Below, one piece after another: positions 1-8,645 of a DNA stretch of 64,000 bases. This stretch comes from an uncultured Paracoccaceae bacterium (GTDB lineage: Bacteria > Pseudomonadota > Alphaproteobacteria > Rhodobacterales > Rhodobacteraceae), in the NCBI GenBank assembly GCA_938005545.1, contig CALKXV010000020.1, positions 62,001-126,000 on the forward strand, read 5' to 3'. Every line of letters begins with the position of its first letter. The first letter of the stretch is position 1. Both the position numbers and the translations under genes were made by a program. The notes below the pieces were generated by a model. It searched no databases. It was given only the letters and a program-made list of their open reading frames with translations, and was not told the origin of the DNA.

Positions 1-1
1 G

Positions 2-121
2 GAATGTGACCGGCTGATGGTGGTTGAAAAAGGGGCGGTCAAAGCGATTGGCCCCCGTGATGAGATTATCCAATCCATGATGAAAAATTCAGGCGACATC
101 CGCAGAGTGGTTGGGGGATAA
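2..121 (+). CDS. Type I secretion ABC ATPase, C-terminal fragment
   Basis: This is an open frame from the left edge of the window to a TAA, coding for the last 39 residues of a protein (reads ECDRLMVVEKGAVKAIG..., ending RRVVGG). The pattern of a short strand, 'EKG.V...G..DEI' and a short tail is the usual C-terminal end of an ABC transporter ATPase. The next gene is a HlyD-type membrane fusion protein starting two bases after the stop, so a PrtD/HlyB-like type I secretion ATPase is the natural reading. Only the end is visible, so the subfamily is inferred from the neighbour. Confidence 0.75.
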   Translation, partial: ECDRLMVVEKGAVKAIGPRDEIIQSMMKNSGDIRRVVGG

Positions 122-122
122 A

Positions 123-1418
123 ATGGTACAAAGGCCCAAATATTCGGCACGATTGCCGCTTTTCGTTGGATTTTTCGCGCTTGTCCTTTTGGTCGGCGGC
201 GTCGGCGTTTGGAGCGTTCGAACCGAAATCGCAGGTGCAATCATCGCCAGCGGAACAATCGTGGTCGAAAACAATCGCCAAGTCGTTCAACACGCCGAAG
301 GCGGCGTAGTGGGTTCGATCGAAGCGCGCGATGGCGATCCGGTTAAGGCCGGTGATCTACTTGTACGGTTGGATGATACATTGCTGCTTTCGGAACTTGC
401 CGTGGCCGAGTTGCAGGCGATTGAACTCGGCGCACGACGCGCCCGTCTTCAGGCCGAACGCGACGGTGCCGATGTGATCGCCTTCTCCGACGCATTGTTG
501 CAAAAAACCAGTGAAGCCGCAGCCGAGCAAATCGAAGGACAGCGAAAACTGTTCCTAGCCCGCCGCGTGTCGTTCCAAACCGAAAGAAAACAGATCGGCG
601 AGCAGATCAAGCAAACAGGCAACCAAATCGTCGGGGCCGAAGCGCAGCTTTCGGCGTTTTCCATTCAGGAACGCCTGATCAACGAAGAACTGACCGATCA
701 GGAAGCCTTGTTCGAAAAGGGCCTTGTCCAAGCGCAACGCTTGTCGAGCCTTAGGCGCGAAGCGGCGCGGTTGGCCGGCGAGATCGGGCGTTTGAATGCC
801 GATGTCGCCCAATTCAAAGGCCAAATCGCAGCATTTGAAATCGAACGGCTGAAACTTGAAACCACGTTACAGGAAAACGCGATTTCCGAATTGCGAGACA
901 CGCAGTTTCGCGAACTTGAACTGAACGAACAGATGCGCGCCTTGAACGAGCGGCTGGACCGTCTTGATATTCGCGCACCTGTCGCCGGGATCGTCTATGG
1001 TTCGACGGTGTTTGGCCAACAGGCTATTTTGCAACCCGCCGAGCCAATAATGTACGTTATCCCGCAGGATCAGCCGCTGGTGATTGCCGCCAATGTTGAC
1101 GCCATCCACGTCGATCAGATCCATGTTGGTCAAGTGGCGGCGGTGCGTTTCTCGGCTTTCAACCAACGCACGACGCCAGAACTTTTCGGACGCGTCACGT
1201 CGGTTTCCGCAGATACCTTTCGCGACGAGATTACCGGCGCGAATTACTACCGCGTTGAATTGATGCCGTCTGAAGGCGAAATGGCCAAGCTCGAAGACCT
1301 TGAAGTTTTGCCGGGAATGCCGGTTGAGGCGTTTTTGAAAACAGACCAACGCACCCCCCTGTCATATCTGACAAAACCTCTCACGGATTACTTCGGGCGT
1401 GCAATGCGCGAAAGCTAG
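123..1418 (+). CDS. HlyD family type I secretion periplasmic adaptor
   Basis: This is a membrane-fusion protein that would link an inner-membrane ABC exporter to an outer-membrane TolC channel. The sequence has one N-terminal membrane segment (about residues 11-31), a lipoyl-like half motif, a long Gln/Glu/Ala-rich coiled-coil region (about 75-270), the second half motif (DIRAPVAGIVYGSTV) and a C-terminal beta-rich domain ending near the stop. The ATG at 123 is chosen because a GGGGG Shine-Dalgarno run lies about 5-8 bases upstream and it follows the stop of the ATPase by one base. An in-frame TTG at 111 would overlap the ATPase gene. At about 431 residues it is a typical size for the PrtE/HlyD family. 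No TolC gene or secreted substrate is visible. Confidence 0.9.
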   Translation: MVQRPKYSARLPLFVGFFALVLLVGGVGVWSVRTEIAGAIIASGTIVVENNRQVVQHAEGGVVGSIEARDGDPVKAGDLLVRLDDTLLLSELAVAELQAIELGARRARLQAERDGADVIAFSDALLQKTSEAAAEQIEGQRKLFLARRVSFQTERKQIGEQIKQTGNQIVGAEAQLSAFSIQERLINEELTDQEALFEKGLVQAQRLSSLRREAARLAGEIGRLNADVAQFKGQIAAFEIERLKLETTLQENAISELRDTQFRELELNEQMRALNERLDRLDIRAPVAGIVYGSTVFGQQAILQPAEPIMYVIPQDQPLVIAANVDAIHVDQIHVGQVAAVRFSAFNQRTTPELFGRVTSVSADTFRDEITGANYYRVELMPSEGEMAKLEDLEVLPGMPVEAFLKTDQRTPLSYLTKPLTDYFGRAMRES

Positions 1419-2800
1419 CCTTTCAGAAGATCGCGCCAGCGTTTGATCTGATCGTCGCGACCAAATTCAAGCGTTGTCAGTTCCCATTCAGATACAATGA
1501 TCTTCAGGGCCTGCCGGGCGGTGATGTTTCCGTCCATTGCGCGGGAAAGATTGCGGTTCAGCGACGCCATATAGGCGCTGTGGCCGGGGATGTTTAAATT
1601 GCGGTTCCCTATGCGAAGCGCGGCTTCATGAACGTCAAGAAACGGCTTTGAATATGCGTCGATAATATCCGGATCGTCGTAGTGGCTGGATTGGAACGGG
1701 TCAAAATACCCGGCAGTTTCGCGAACCGCTTTGGTCGACATCGTTTCACTGACTGCAAAGCGCGAAAATAGATAACCCATTTCCGGCTGATTTGCCGAAA
1801 CGGGGATCACATAGGACCACCCCCAATTGAAATAGGCGACACCTTGTGCCGCCAAACCGGGCAGCGTCGCGTGCCGCAGTTTTCCGCGAATGGCGCTACT
1901 GGGTTGGTTGAACGACTTTTGCGACCCACCCCATCCGATGTTTGCATAGATATTTTCATGTCGATAAAGCGCCCAATTTTCAAACAGGCCGGCGGTCGCA
2001 GTTGCCGGATGAAGAAAATCACTGGCGCGGCGCATGCTTTCCAGCGCCTGTTCTGCAACGTCGTTGTCAAAAAGCGGCACCAGATCATCTGTAAAAATCT
2101 TGCCTTGGGCGGAAAGCAGGCGCGCGAAAAACTCCCACCCCAGATAACCCGGAATTCGGAACAGCGCCCCTCCGTATCGGCCAATGCTTGGCCGGTGGAA
2201 AAACTCCATTTGTTGGTCCAGCGCTTCCCAATCGCCGGGGAGCGTCAAAGCGTTGCCTGTCCTGTCGCTGTATTCTGCTCCTAGTGCGGGATCATCCAAC
2301 ATATCGGCGCGATAGAACATCAAATAAACATCGCCATCCGTTTGAAATCCGTAACGCTGCCCGTCATAGAAATCACCAATGGAATAAAGACTTCCGCCCT
2401 TTTGAGCACCCATCCCGAGGCCATCGCGAACAGGGTCGAAGGGCTGAACGACACCCGCAGTGATCAGATCGGGGATGCCATAAGTGGCAGGCAACGCGAA
2501 ATCAAAGTTGAGGTTCTGTGTCAGCCCATCCATGGTCATGCGGGTGTTGATGTCGTCGACCGACACAATGGTAAGGTCGACGGGCTGCCCGGTTGCTTCT
2601 GTCCACTCCGCCGCAACGACCATCAGGCTGGGTTGGCTCCCGTTGGGTATCAATCCGCGCAGAGGTTGATCCGTTTTGAGCCCAAGAGACTGAACGCGCT
2701 GCACGACATCATGGTCGGCTTCAGCGCGTGCAGCAGCCACACCACAAAGCAGCGTTGACGCCGCAGATGCTCCTTGCAACAAAACCTTTCTTCGATCCAC
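1415..2800 (-). CDS. Extracellular solute-binding protein, orphan
   Basis: This is a periplasmic substrate-binding protein of the carbohydrate ABC type (family 1-like). It begins with a signal peptide containing DRRKVLLQG followed by a hydrophobic stretch and an ARAEA cleavage-like site. The twin arginine suggests possible Tat export. GTG at 2800 is chosen because AGGA lies 8 bases upstream and the signal peptide then starts at the N-terminus. A longer frame to 2893 runs through the promoter region and is unlikely. No permease or ATPase gene is adjacent. Instead the gene is divergent from a histidine kinase and receiver, so the protein may serve as a ligand-binding partner for that sensor. 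That role is inference. Its 3' end overlaps the hlyD end by four bases. Confidence 0.75.
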   Translation of the reverse strand: MDRRKVLLQGASAASTLLCGVAAARAEADHDVVQRVQSLGLKTDQPLRGLIPNGSQPSLMVVAAEWTEATGQPVDLTIVSVDDINTRMTMDGLTQNLNFDFALPATYGIPDLITAGVVQPFDPVRDGLGMGAQKGGSLYSIGDFYDGQRYGFQTDGDVYLMFYRADMLDDPALGAEYSDRTGNALTLPGDWEALDQQMEFFHRPSIGRYGGALFRIPGYLGWEFFARLLSAQGKIFTDDLVPLFDNDVAEQALESMRRASDFLHPATATAGLFENWALYRHENIYANIGWGGSQKSFNQPSSAIRGKLRHATLPGLAAQGVAYFNWGWSYVIPVSANQPEMGYLFSRFAVSETMSTKAVRETAGYFDPFQSSHYDDPDIIDAYSKPFLDVHEAALRIGNRNLNIPGHSAYMASLNRNLSRAMDGNITARQALKIIVSEWELTTLEFGRDDQIKRWRDLLKG

Positions 2801-2826
2801 GCAAGCGATCCTTTTCTTTCTGTAGG

Positions 2827-2852
2827 GTTGTACTATGATGATATAATACAAC
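2827..2852. promoter_or_regulatory. Inverted repeat between divergent genes, candidate operator
   Basis: The arms GTTGTAcTAT and ATAaTACAAC form a near-perfect 26-base inverted repeat containing a TATAAT hexamer at 2842-2847. It lies between the solute-binding protein gene (leftward) and the histidine kinase gene (rightward), where promoters of both must lie. It may be an operator for the neighbouring response system or another regulator. No clear -35 box at 16-18 bases was found for the TATAAT on the + strand. Confidence 0.5.
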
Positions 2853-2874
2853 TCTGGATAGTGAAAAGTGCCCC

Positions 2875-4776
2875 TTGAACACATTTTCAGCAACTAATGT
2901 TCTTCGAATTGCGGCGGTGACAACTGCGGCGATCACCATGATCTTCGGCTCGATTGCCGTATCAACGATGCAGAAAGCTGAATCGGCGTTCTCTCCGATA
3001 CTGTCGGATACCATACCGCGCTTGGTCCAAATCGAACGCCTTGGGCTTCCTGCCTTTGAGGCTGCAACGATCGCGTCGCGCATAATCGCAACGCCGACCG
3101 GAGACGCCGTTCTGTCGCAGATCGCAGAGCTATCCGATCAAGTCGATGCCATTTCGCGATCAGCAAAAAGCCCGGTGTTCGCTGACCTTTCTGTGGTAGA
3201 AAGGATGCAGATCGCCGTTGCCTTGGTTTCGGATATGGAAAATGCAGCAAAGTCCAATCGGACGCTTTTTCCAAAAGCCCAAAAGAAGATATTAGACCTA
3301 TTTTCCGAAACTCAATTGCTTCGCGAGAGAATAGCACGTGACCTGATAATAACCATGAAAAGCGTTCATTCAAACGAATTTTCAAGCGAAACGCCACTTG
3401 AAGATTTGAACATTCTTACCGGACTGATTGGGGAATTAATTGAGATCCAGACCGCATTGGAACACTTAACCGATTTTGAAACGACTGAAGAAATAAAGAA
3501 AGAAGAAGGTTATATAAAAATACACATCAGTGATCTGTTTTTGAAGATATCTCGTGTTAATAACACCGAAAATAAAGACGAATACGCAGCGATTGCCAGG
3601 CAATCGTTTTTCGGGTTCCTGAATGGCGATACGCTTCGGGATGCGTTAAAGGTCGGAAACGCACGTGCTGAACTGGTAGTTGCCGCGACTGACTTGGTTG
3701 AACTTCTGAATTCATTGAAGTTCGAAATGGTAAGCGCGTCAGAAACGCAACGATCCGCAGCAATGCGAACAACGGAAAACGTATCGCGTGAATTCGGGCG
3801 CGCGCGGACAATGATATTGTTCGCTTCCCTTGCAACAATCCTATCCATCCTCGTCGTTGTCTTTGTGGCAATCGAATACCGGATTGTGCGCCGCCTTCGC
3901 ATCCTTGATCACCAGATGGCGACATTGGCCGTTGGCGATTTCACGCCACAACCACAGGTGGCAGGTGGTGACGAATTGGCAAAACTCAGCAAAGCGGTGG
4001 AAGAGCTAAGGGTTGCTAACCAATCGCAAAAGGTCACCGAAGATAACTTGCGCGATGCCACCGAAAGGGCTCAACAGGCGTCTAAACTGAAGTCGGATTT
4101 CCTTTCCATGATGAGCCACGAAATTCGAACACCTTTGAATGCGATCATGGGAATTTTTGAGTTGATCGAGAGCGCACCGGACCACAAGCGAAACCAAATT
4201 CGCGCCCACCACGGCAGGTCCGCCGCTGAAGGAATGTTTGCAATGCTGACCAAGGTGTTGGATGCCGCGCGAATAGAGGCCGGGCAAACGCAAGTCATCA
4301 AGGAAAATGTCGAACTTGAAAATCTTCGAAGCTATGTCGAAGGTGTGTTGGAAGGCGCGATATCCAAATCCAATGCGGATATCGAAGGTACGGTTCTATT
4401 TGATTGCTCGCTTCCTAAAACCTTTTGGACTGACGAGGGTTTCGTACAGCAAATTCTTACAAACCTTCTGGACAATGCAGTTCGATTTACAGATTCTGGA
4501 ACAGTGAGCGTAAGGGGATATTCCTATGTAAAAGAAGAACAGCACAGAATTGTTTTTGAAGTCGAAGATACGGGAATTGGTATCTCTCACGGAGATGCCG
4601 AAATTATTTTCGATCAATTCCACCAAGTTGATGGTAGTATAACTCGGAAGAAAGGCGGAAGTGGCCTTGGTTTGGCAATCACCAAGCAGTTGACCGAGCA
4701 ACTTGGAGGAACGATTCACGTGGTTGATACGACTGGTAAAGGCACTAAGTTCTTAGTGGAGTTTCCATTGAGGTAA
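2875..4776 (+). CDS. Sensor histidine kinase (TorS-like periplasmic sensor, HAMP, HisKA, HATPase)
   Basis: This is a membrane sensor kinase of 633 residues. There is an N-terminal membrane segment (about 8-28), a large mostly helical periplasmic region (about 30-310), a second membrane segment (about 315-340), a HAMP domain, then the H-box SHEIRTPLN with the phospho-acceptor His near residue 415. The ATPase motifs follow: N box (NLLDNAVRF), G1 (DTGIGIS) and G2 (GSGLGLAI). There is no attached receiver domain; the separate receiver gene 19 bases downstream is the likely partner. The start is uncertain: TTG at 2875 is the first plausible codon, with no clear ribosome site. The upstream divergent solute-binding protein could present ligand to the periplasmic domain, as TorT does for TorS, but this is inferred from position only. 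Confidence 0.85.
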   Translation: MNTFSATNVLRIAAVTTAAITMIFGSIAVSTMQKAESAFSPILSDTIPRLVQIERLGLPAFEAATIASRIIATPTGDAVLSQIAELSDQVDAISRSAKSPVFADLSVVERMQIAVALVSDMENAAKSNRTLFPKAQKKILDLFSETQLLRERIARDLIITMKSVHSNEFSSETPLEDLNILTGLIGELIEIQTALEHLTDFETTEEIKKEEGYIKIHISDLFLKISRVNNTENKDEYAAIARQSFFGFLNGDTLRDALKVGNARAELVVAATDLVELLNSLKFEMVSASETQRSAAMRTTENVSREFGRARTMILFASLATILSILVVVFVAIEYRIVRRLRILDHQMATLAVGDFTPQPQVAGGDELAKLSKAVEELRVANQSQKVTEDNLRDATERAQQASKLKSDFLSMMSHEIRTPLNAIMGIFELIESAPDHKRNQIRAHHGRSAAEGMFAMLTKVLDAARIEAGQTQVIKENVELENLRSYVEGVLEGAISKSNADIEGTVLFDCSLPKTFWTDEGFVQQILTNLLDNAVRFTDSGTVSVRGYSYVKEEQHRIVFEVEDTGIGISHGDAEIIFDQFHQVDGSITRKKGGSGLGLAITKQLTEQLGGTIHVVDTTGKGTKFLVEFPLR

Positions 4777-4795
4777 AACGTCAGGGGATAGTACG

Positions 4796-5164
4796 TTGAA
4801 AACACGAAAAATACTTTTGGTCGAAGATGATCGATCAACTCAGTTTATGATGACCGAAATGCTTGATGCCGTTGGCATCGAATTCGAGGTCGCAAACGAC
4901 GGTCAGGAATGCGTCGAGAAGTTAGAGAAAGACGCCGGCAGGTTCGACGCGATATTTTTGGATATTCACATGCCGCGAAAATCGGGACTTGCGGCTCTTT
5001 CCGAAATTCGTGCCGATGAAAACGACCCGCCGAAGAACATTCACGTGGTCGCTTTGACGGCGGATACGGCCTGGCACAACCGATCGAAGGTTCAACGCGA
5101 GGGGTTCAACGATCTTTTGATCAAGCCCGTGACGATGGAAAAAATACTGGCTGTGCTCGACTAA
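4796..5164 (+). CDS. Single-domain response regulator (CheY-like receiver)
   Basis: This is a 122-residue stand-alone receiver. It keeps the acidic pair D11/D12 (LLVEDDRST), phospho-acceptor D56 (FLDIHMPRKSG), the conserved Thr near 88 (ALTAD) and Lys110 (LIKPV). There is no output domain. TTG at 4796 is chosen because AGGGGA lies about 7 bases upstream and the frame then begins directly at the first beta strand. It sits immediately after the histidine kinase gene and is most likely phosphorylated by it. Output would have to pass to a further phosphotransfer protein or act by protein-protein contact, since no DNA-binding domain is present. Confidence 0.9.
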   Translation: MKTRKILLVEDDRSTQFMMTEMLDAVGIEFEVANDGQECVEKLEKDAGRFDAIFLDIHMPRKSGLAALSEIRADENDPPKNIHVVALTADTAWHNRSKVQREGFNDLLIKPVTMEKILAVLD

Positions 5165-5331
5165 AACGTCGTTTGGGGGGTTCTCATGCTCTGGGCTCTT
5201 CTCGCAGCCTGCATTGTGATTCGAAAGTTCGGTACGTTGAATGCCATTCTATCAACGTCAAAAGCGTCAGTGTGAGTGGACAAAACTTTTGCCAAACCGA
5301 CATGAATAGCGAACTTTTCCAAGGATACCGC

Positions 5332-6192
5332 ATGCGTACTGTCGTCACGTCGATCATCGTTTCGCTCATTATCGTTCTTGTTCCCGTTCGGAGCGGCGCG
5401 CAGTCCGGTACGGACATTATGGTTCTGGGTGACAGCCAGATTTCGTTTGGTGCGGGTGAGGTTTACTTGAAGTTCTTCGAAAATCTGGAACAACAATGTC
5501 TTGGAACGGACGTTAGTGCCGCCACGCTTTCCAAACTTGGCGATCAACGTACGGCAGCACTGGGTGTGCGTTCGACTTCGCTGCATTCGTGGGTTGCGCG
5601 AAAGGGCGCGCCAAAGGGTACGATTTGCGACGTCGATAAAAAGTATGGCGTGAACGCTGGCGTCTATGGTCTTGGCGGCAACCCCAAGCGAAAATTCGTG
5701 CAAGTCGGACGCGACACCGGTGTGAGGTTTTGCCGCCCAGATCAATCTGCTTTTGAAGGTTTGTTTCGCGAAGACGCAAGTGATCCCAAACTGTTGATCT
5801 TGGCGTTCCTTGGAAATGCAGCCGAGCGTTGGACGGATGATCCGAGCCTTGCCGCACAAGATGTCCGCCGCACATTGGAACAGGTGCCGACGGATGTGCC
5901 TTGCGTGTTCATGTCGACCGTGCCGGTGTATTCCAAGAAAACCAATGATTTGCGGATGAAAGCGCAAACGGAAATTGTGAAGGCGTTCCAAAAGTCCGGC
6001 GGGCGCTGTGAAGTTGTTGAAGGGTTTTCCGCCGAGACACGGAATGTCATCGAAGGTCATGCAAAATTCTTCAAACGCAACAGCGCTGGTCGCGTGACAG
6101 ATCCGCATCACCCAAGCCCGGCGGCCACGCGAATGTTTGTTGATTTAAATCGGGCTGCGTTATGTAATGCTATCGCCGCAGCCGTAAATTAA
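5332..6192 (+). CDS. Secreted SGNH/GDSL-like hydrolase, copy 1
   Basis: This is a 286-residue predicted exported protein with a hydrophobic signal peptide (residues about 5-22). The SGNH blocks can be seen: GDSQ with Ser35, a central FLGNAAERW segment at the place of the Gly/Asn blocks, and DPHHP near the end with Asp257 and His260 as the catalytic pair. Several cysteines suggest disulfides in the periplasm. ATG 5332 is supported by AAGGA seven bases upstream; an in-frame upstream start at 5173 would put a non-signal-like sequence first. It is followed after 27 bases by a paralogue. Substrate is unknown; acyl or acetyl groups on polysaccharide or peptidoglycan are possible targets for this superfamily. 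Confidence 0.75.
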   Translation: MRTVVTSIIVSLIIVLVPVRSGAQSGTDIMVLGDSQISFGAGEVYLKFFENLEQQCLGTDVSAATLSKLGDQRTAALGVRSTSLHSWVARKGAPKGTICDVDKKYGVNAGVYGLGGNPKRKFVQVGRDTGVRFCRPDQSAFEGLFREDASDPKLLILAFLGNAAERWTDDPSLAAQDVRRTLEQVPTDVPCVFMSTVPVYSKKTNDLRMKAQTEIVKAFQKSGGRCEVVEGFSAETRNVIEGHAKFFKRNSAGRVTDPHHPSPAATRMFVDLNRAALCNAIAAAVN

Positions 6193-6219
6193 GTGGTTGT
6201 CGTGTTTTAGGAGACTTGC

Positions 6220-7113
6220 ATGCTGGCATTGTTGAGACTTCTCGCCCTTCTTGTTGCGGCGAGTTTGTCCGTGGTTCGTCCCGCGTTTGCGCAGGCCGAG
6301 GATTTTATTTCACCTGAAATTCTGATCCTTGGTGACAGTCAAATCACCTTTGGATCTGGCCCTGCGTTTCTTGAGTTCTTTACCGACATCAAGAAGCATT
6401 GCCACCCAAATGACCAGCAAAAGCAAAACCTTCAACGGCTGGGAGAGATGCGCGTCGGCGTCATCGGTGTGCGTTCGAGTTCGATCCACACCTGGACAGC
6501 GCGCAGCGGTCGTTCGAAGGATGTGATTTGCAAAGAAGATCGGAAATGGCGGGTGAATGCAGGGACCTATGGTTTCGTAAACATGAGCGACAATCGTTAT
6601 GTCCAGATTGGAAAAGGCAAGGAATATCAATTCTGTGCGCCCCAGCGGTCAGCCTTTGAGGTGATGTTTCGCGAGGATTATTACGACCCGAAACTGCTTT
6701 TGATGTCGTTCCTTGGCAACTCGGCCAAGCGGTGGGCCAAAAGCGAAGAAGCGGCGATCGAAGACGTTGAAAATATGATGGAGCAGTTGCCGGGTGACGT
6801 GCCTTGCATCTTTATGACCACCGCACCGGCCTACAAAAAAGAGATCGTCGATCTGCGTTTGAAGGCCCAGAAAAACCTGATGTCAGCTTTCGAGAAAACC
6901 GGCAGCCGCTGTACATTTGTGCCCGGAAGCACGCCGCAGACTGTGGCGGCCAATCAAGGGAATAAGCATTACTTTCGGTTGAACAAAAACGGCATGGTCA
7001 AGGATCCATTCCATCCCAATACCGCTGCGGCCAAGAACTTTTTTGCGTTGGAGATGAACGGGATTTGCGGTGCCATTTTCGAACAGATCGAAAGTTCCAC
7101 TCCCGAGGGATAG
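6220..7113 (+). CDS. Secreted SGNH/GDSL-like hydrolase, copy 2
   Basis: This is a 297-residue paralogue of the preceding gene, similar along the whole length: a signal peptide ending PAFAQA, GDSQITFGSG with Ser40, a VIGVRSSSIHTW segment matching VLGVRSTSLHSW-like sequence in copy 1, RSAFEVMFREDYYDPKLLLMSFLGNSAKRW, and DPFHP with Asp262 and His265. Conserved cysteines match those of copy 1. The pair are probably cotranscribed. Both keep the Ser-Asp-His set, so neither looks like a dead copy. Function is unknown beyond the superfamily. Confidence 0.75.
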   Translation: MLALLRLLALLVAASLSVVRPAFAQAEDFISPEILILGDSQITFGSGPAFLEFFTDIKKHCHPNDQQKQNLQRLGEMRVGVIGVRSSSIHTWTARSGRSKDVICKEDRKWRVNAGTYGFVNMSDNRYVQIGKGKEYQFCAPQRSAFEVMFREDYYDPKLLLMSFLGNSAKRWAKSEEAAIEDVENMMEQLPGDVPCIFMTTAPAYKKEIVDLRLKAQKNLMSAFEKTGSRCTFVPGSTPQTVAANQGNKHYFRLNKNGMVKDPFHPNTAAAKNFFALEMNGICGAIFEQIESSTPEG

Positions 7114-7220
7114 CTGCCGTTCGCCCGAATATTAAGCAATCCAAATGTCATTTCAGGCCCAAAGAGATCGTAAATCGCAATCTACCTTGTAGAAATCAGT
7201 GCCTTCGCTACGCTGACCTC

Positions 7221-8645
7221 ATGCACGAAAAGAGCCCGCACTTCAGCGAGATGTTCGGCGATGGTCTGGTCCGCACTCCTTATCAAAGCTACGACGAATG
7301 GATCGCGACCCAAGAACCCGAACGTTTGGCGCGCAAATCTCAAGAAGCCGAAGCCTTCTTTCGTCGGACCGGAATCACCTTCAATGTTTACGGTCAAGAC
7401 GACGCCGAAGAGCGTTTGATCCCCTTCGATCTTGTGCCGCGCATCCTGTCCAGCACCGAATGGTCAAAGCTAAGTCGTGGTATCGAACAACGTGTCCGCG
7501 CGATCAACGCATTCTTGCATGACATTTACAATCGACAGGAAATTCTGCGCGCAGGCGTCGTACCGATCAAACTGATCGCCGAGAATGACGCCTTTTTGCC
7601 TCAGATGATGGATTTCACACCAGCGGGCGGCGTCTATACCCACATTGTTGGCACCGACATTGTGCGCACGGGCGAAGACGATTTCTTTGTATTGGAAGAC
7701 AACGCGCGCACGCCGTCGGGCGTCAGCTACATGCTCGAAAACCGCGAGACGATGCTGCAAATGTTTCCCGAGCTGTTCAGCAAGATCAAAGTTCAGCGCG
7801 TCAGTGACTACCCCAAGGATCTGCGGCTGTCGCTGGAAGCCTCGGCAACGCAAAGCTGCGACGGGCGACCTTGCGTGGTGGTTCTGACGCCGGGCATCCA
7901 CAATTCGGCCTATTACGAGCATAGTTTTCTTGCCGACCAAATGGGTGTCGAACTGGTCGAAGGCCATGATCTTCGCGTCGTTGACGGCCATATCGCGATG
8001 CGCACGACGCGCGGTTACAAGGTGATTGATGTGATTTATCGCCGGGTGGATGATGAATTTCTGGACCCGCTGACGTTCAATCCCACATCAATGCTGGGCG
8101 TGCCGGGGATCATGGATGTGTATCGCGCGGGCAATGTCACCATCGCCAATGCGCCCGGTACTGGCGTTGCTGATGACAAGGCGATTTACAGCTATATGCC
8201 TGACATCATTGAATTCTATACCGGCGAAAAGGCTATCCTGAAGAACGTCGAAACCTTCCGATGTTCAGAACCCGACACGCTGAAATACGTGTTGGGCAAC
8301 TTAAAAAAATTGGTCGTGAAAGAAGTCCACGGCTCGGGCGGCTACGGTATGCTTGTGGGGCCGGCGGCAACCAAAGACGAATGTGTCGACTTCGCGAAAA
8401 AGCTTGCCGCCAATCCCGCAAATTACATCGCTCAACCGACGTTGTCGTTGTCGACCGTTCCGATTTTCACCGAAGCCGGGTTGGCGCCGCGCCATGTTGA
8501 TCTGCGCCCCTTCGCACTTGTGTCACCGGGCGCTGTGGAAATTGTTCCGGGCGGTTTGACCCGCGTGGCCTTGCAGGAAGGCAGCTTGGTCGTGAATTCT
8601 TCCCAAGGCGGCGGAACCAAAGACACCTGGGTACTGGAAGGCTGA
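7221..8645 (+). CDS. Circularly permuted type 2 ATP-grasp protein
   Basis: The 474-residue product matches the CP_ATPgrasp_2 (DUF404/DUF407) family, with the characteristic TPSGVSYMLENRETM, VEGHDLRVVDG and KEVHGSGGYGMLVGP segments. Such proteins are predicted to form amide bonds with ATP in a peptide-like product. ATG 7221 is chosen because homologues start shortly before the RTPYQSYDEW segment; an ORF start at 7065 overlaps the previous gene. It is the first gene of a tight four-gene set with alpha-E, transglutaminase and Anbu proteins, a combination repeatedly seen in bacteria and thought to make and process an unknown peptide. Its stop overlaps the next start by one base (TGATG). Confidence 0.88.
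   Translation: MHEKSPHFSEMFGDGLVRTPYQSYDEWIATQEPERLARKSQEAEAFFRRTGITFNVYGQDDAEERLIPFDLVPRILSSTEWSKLSRGIEQRVRAINAFLHDIYNRQEILRAGVVPIKLIAENDAFLPQMMDFTPAGGVYTHIVGTDIVRTGEDDFFVLEDNARTPSGVSYMLENRETMLQMFPELFSKIKVQRVSDYPKDLRLSLEASATQSCDGRPCVVVLTPGIHNSAYYEHSFLADQMGVELVEGHDLRVVDGHIAMRTTRGYKVIDVIYRRVDDEFLDPLTFNPTSMLGVPGIMDVYRAGNVTIANAPGTGVADDKAIYSYMPDIIEFYTGEKAILKNVETFRCSEPDTLKYVLGNLKKLVVKEVHGSGGYGMLVGPAATKDECVDFAKKLAANPANYIAQPTLSLSTVPIFTEAGLAPRHVDLRPFALVSPGAVEIVPGGLTRVALQEGSLVVNSSQGGGTKDTWVLEG

Noticed and set aside
2801-2893. N-terminal extension of the solute-binding protein frame to an ATG at 2893
   Set aside because: The extra 31 residues run through the inverted repeat and put a non-signal sequence in front of a clear signal peptide; GTG 2800 has a ribosome site.
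5173-5331. Upstream start for the first SGNH hydrolase
   Set aside because: The 53 added residues are not signal-like and ATG 5332 with AAGGA gives a normal signal peptide.
5161-6111. 316-residue minus-strand ORF over the first SGNH gene
   Set aside because: Shadow frame; the plus strand shows a signal peptide and catalytic motifs.
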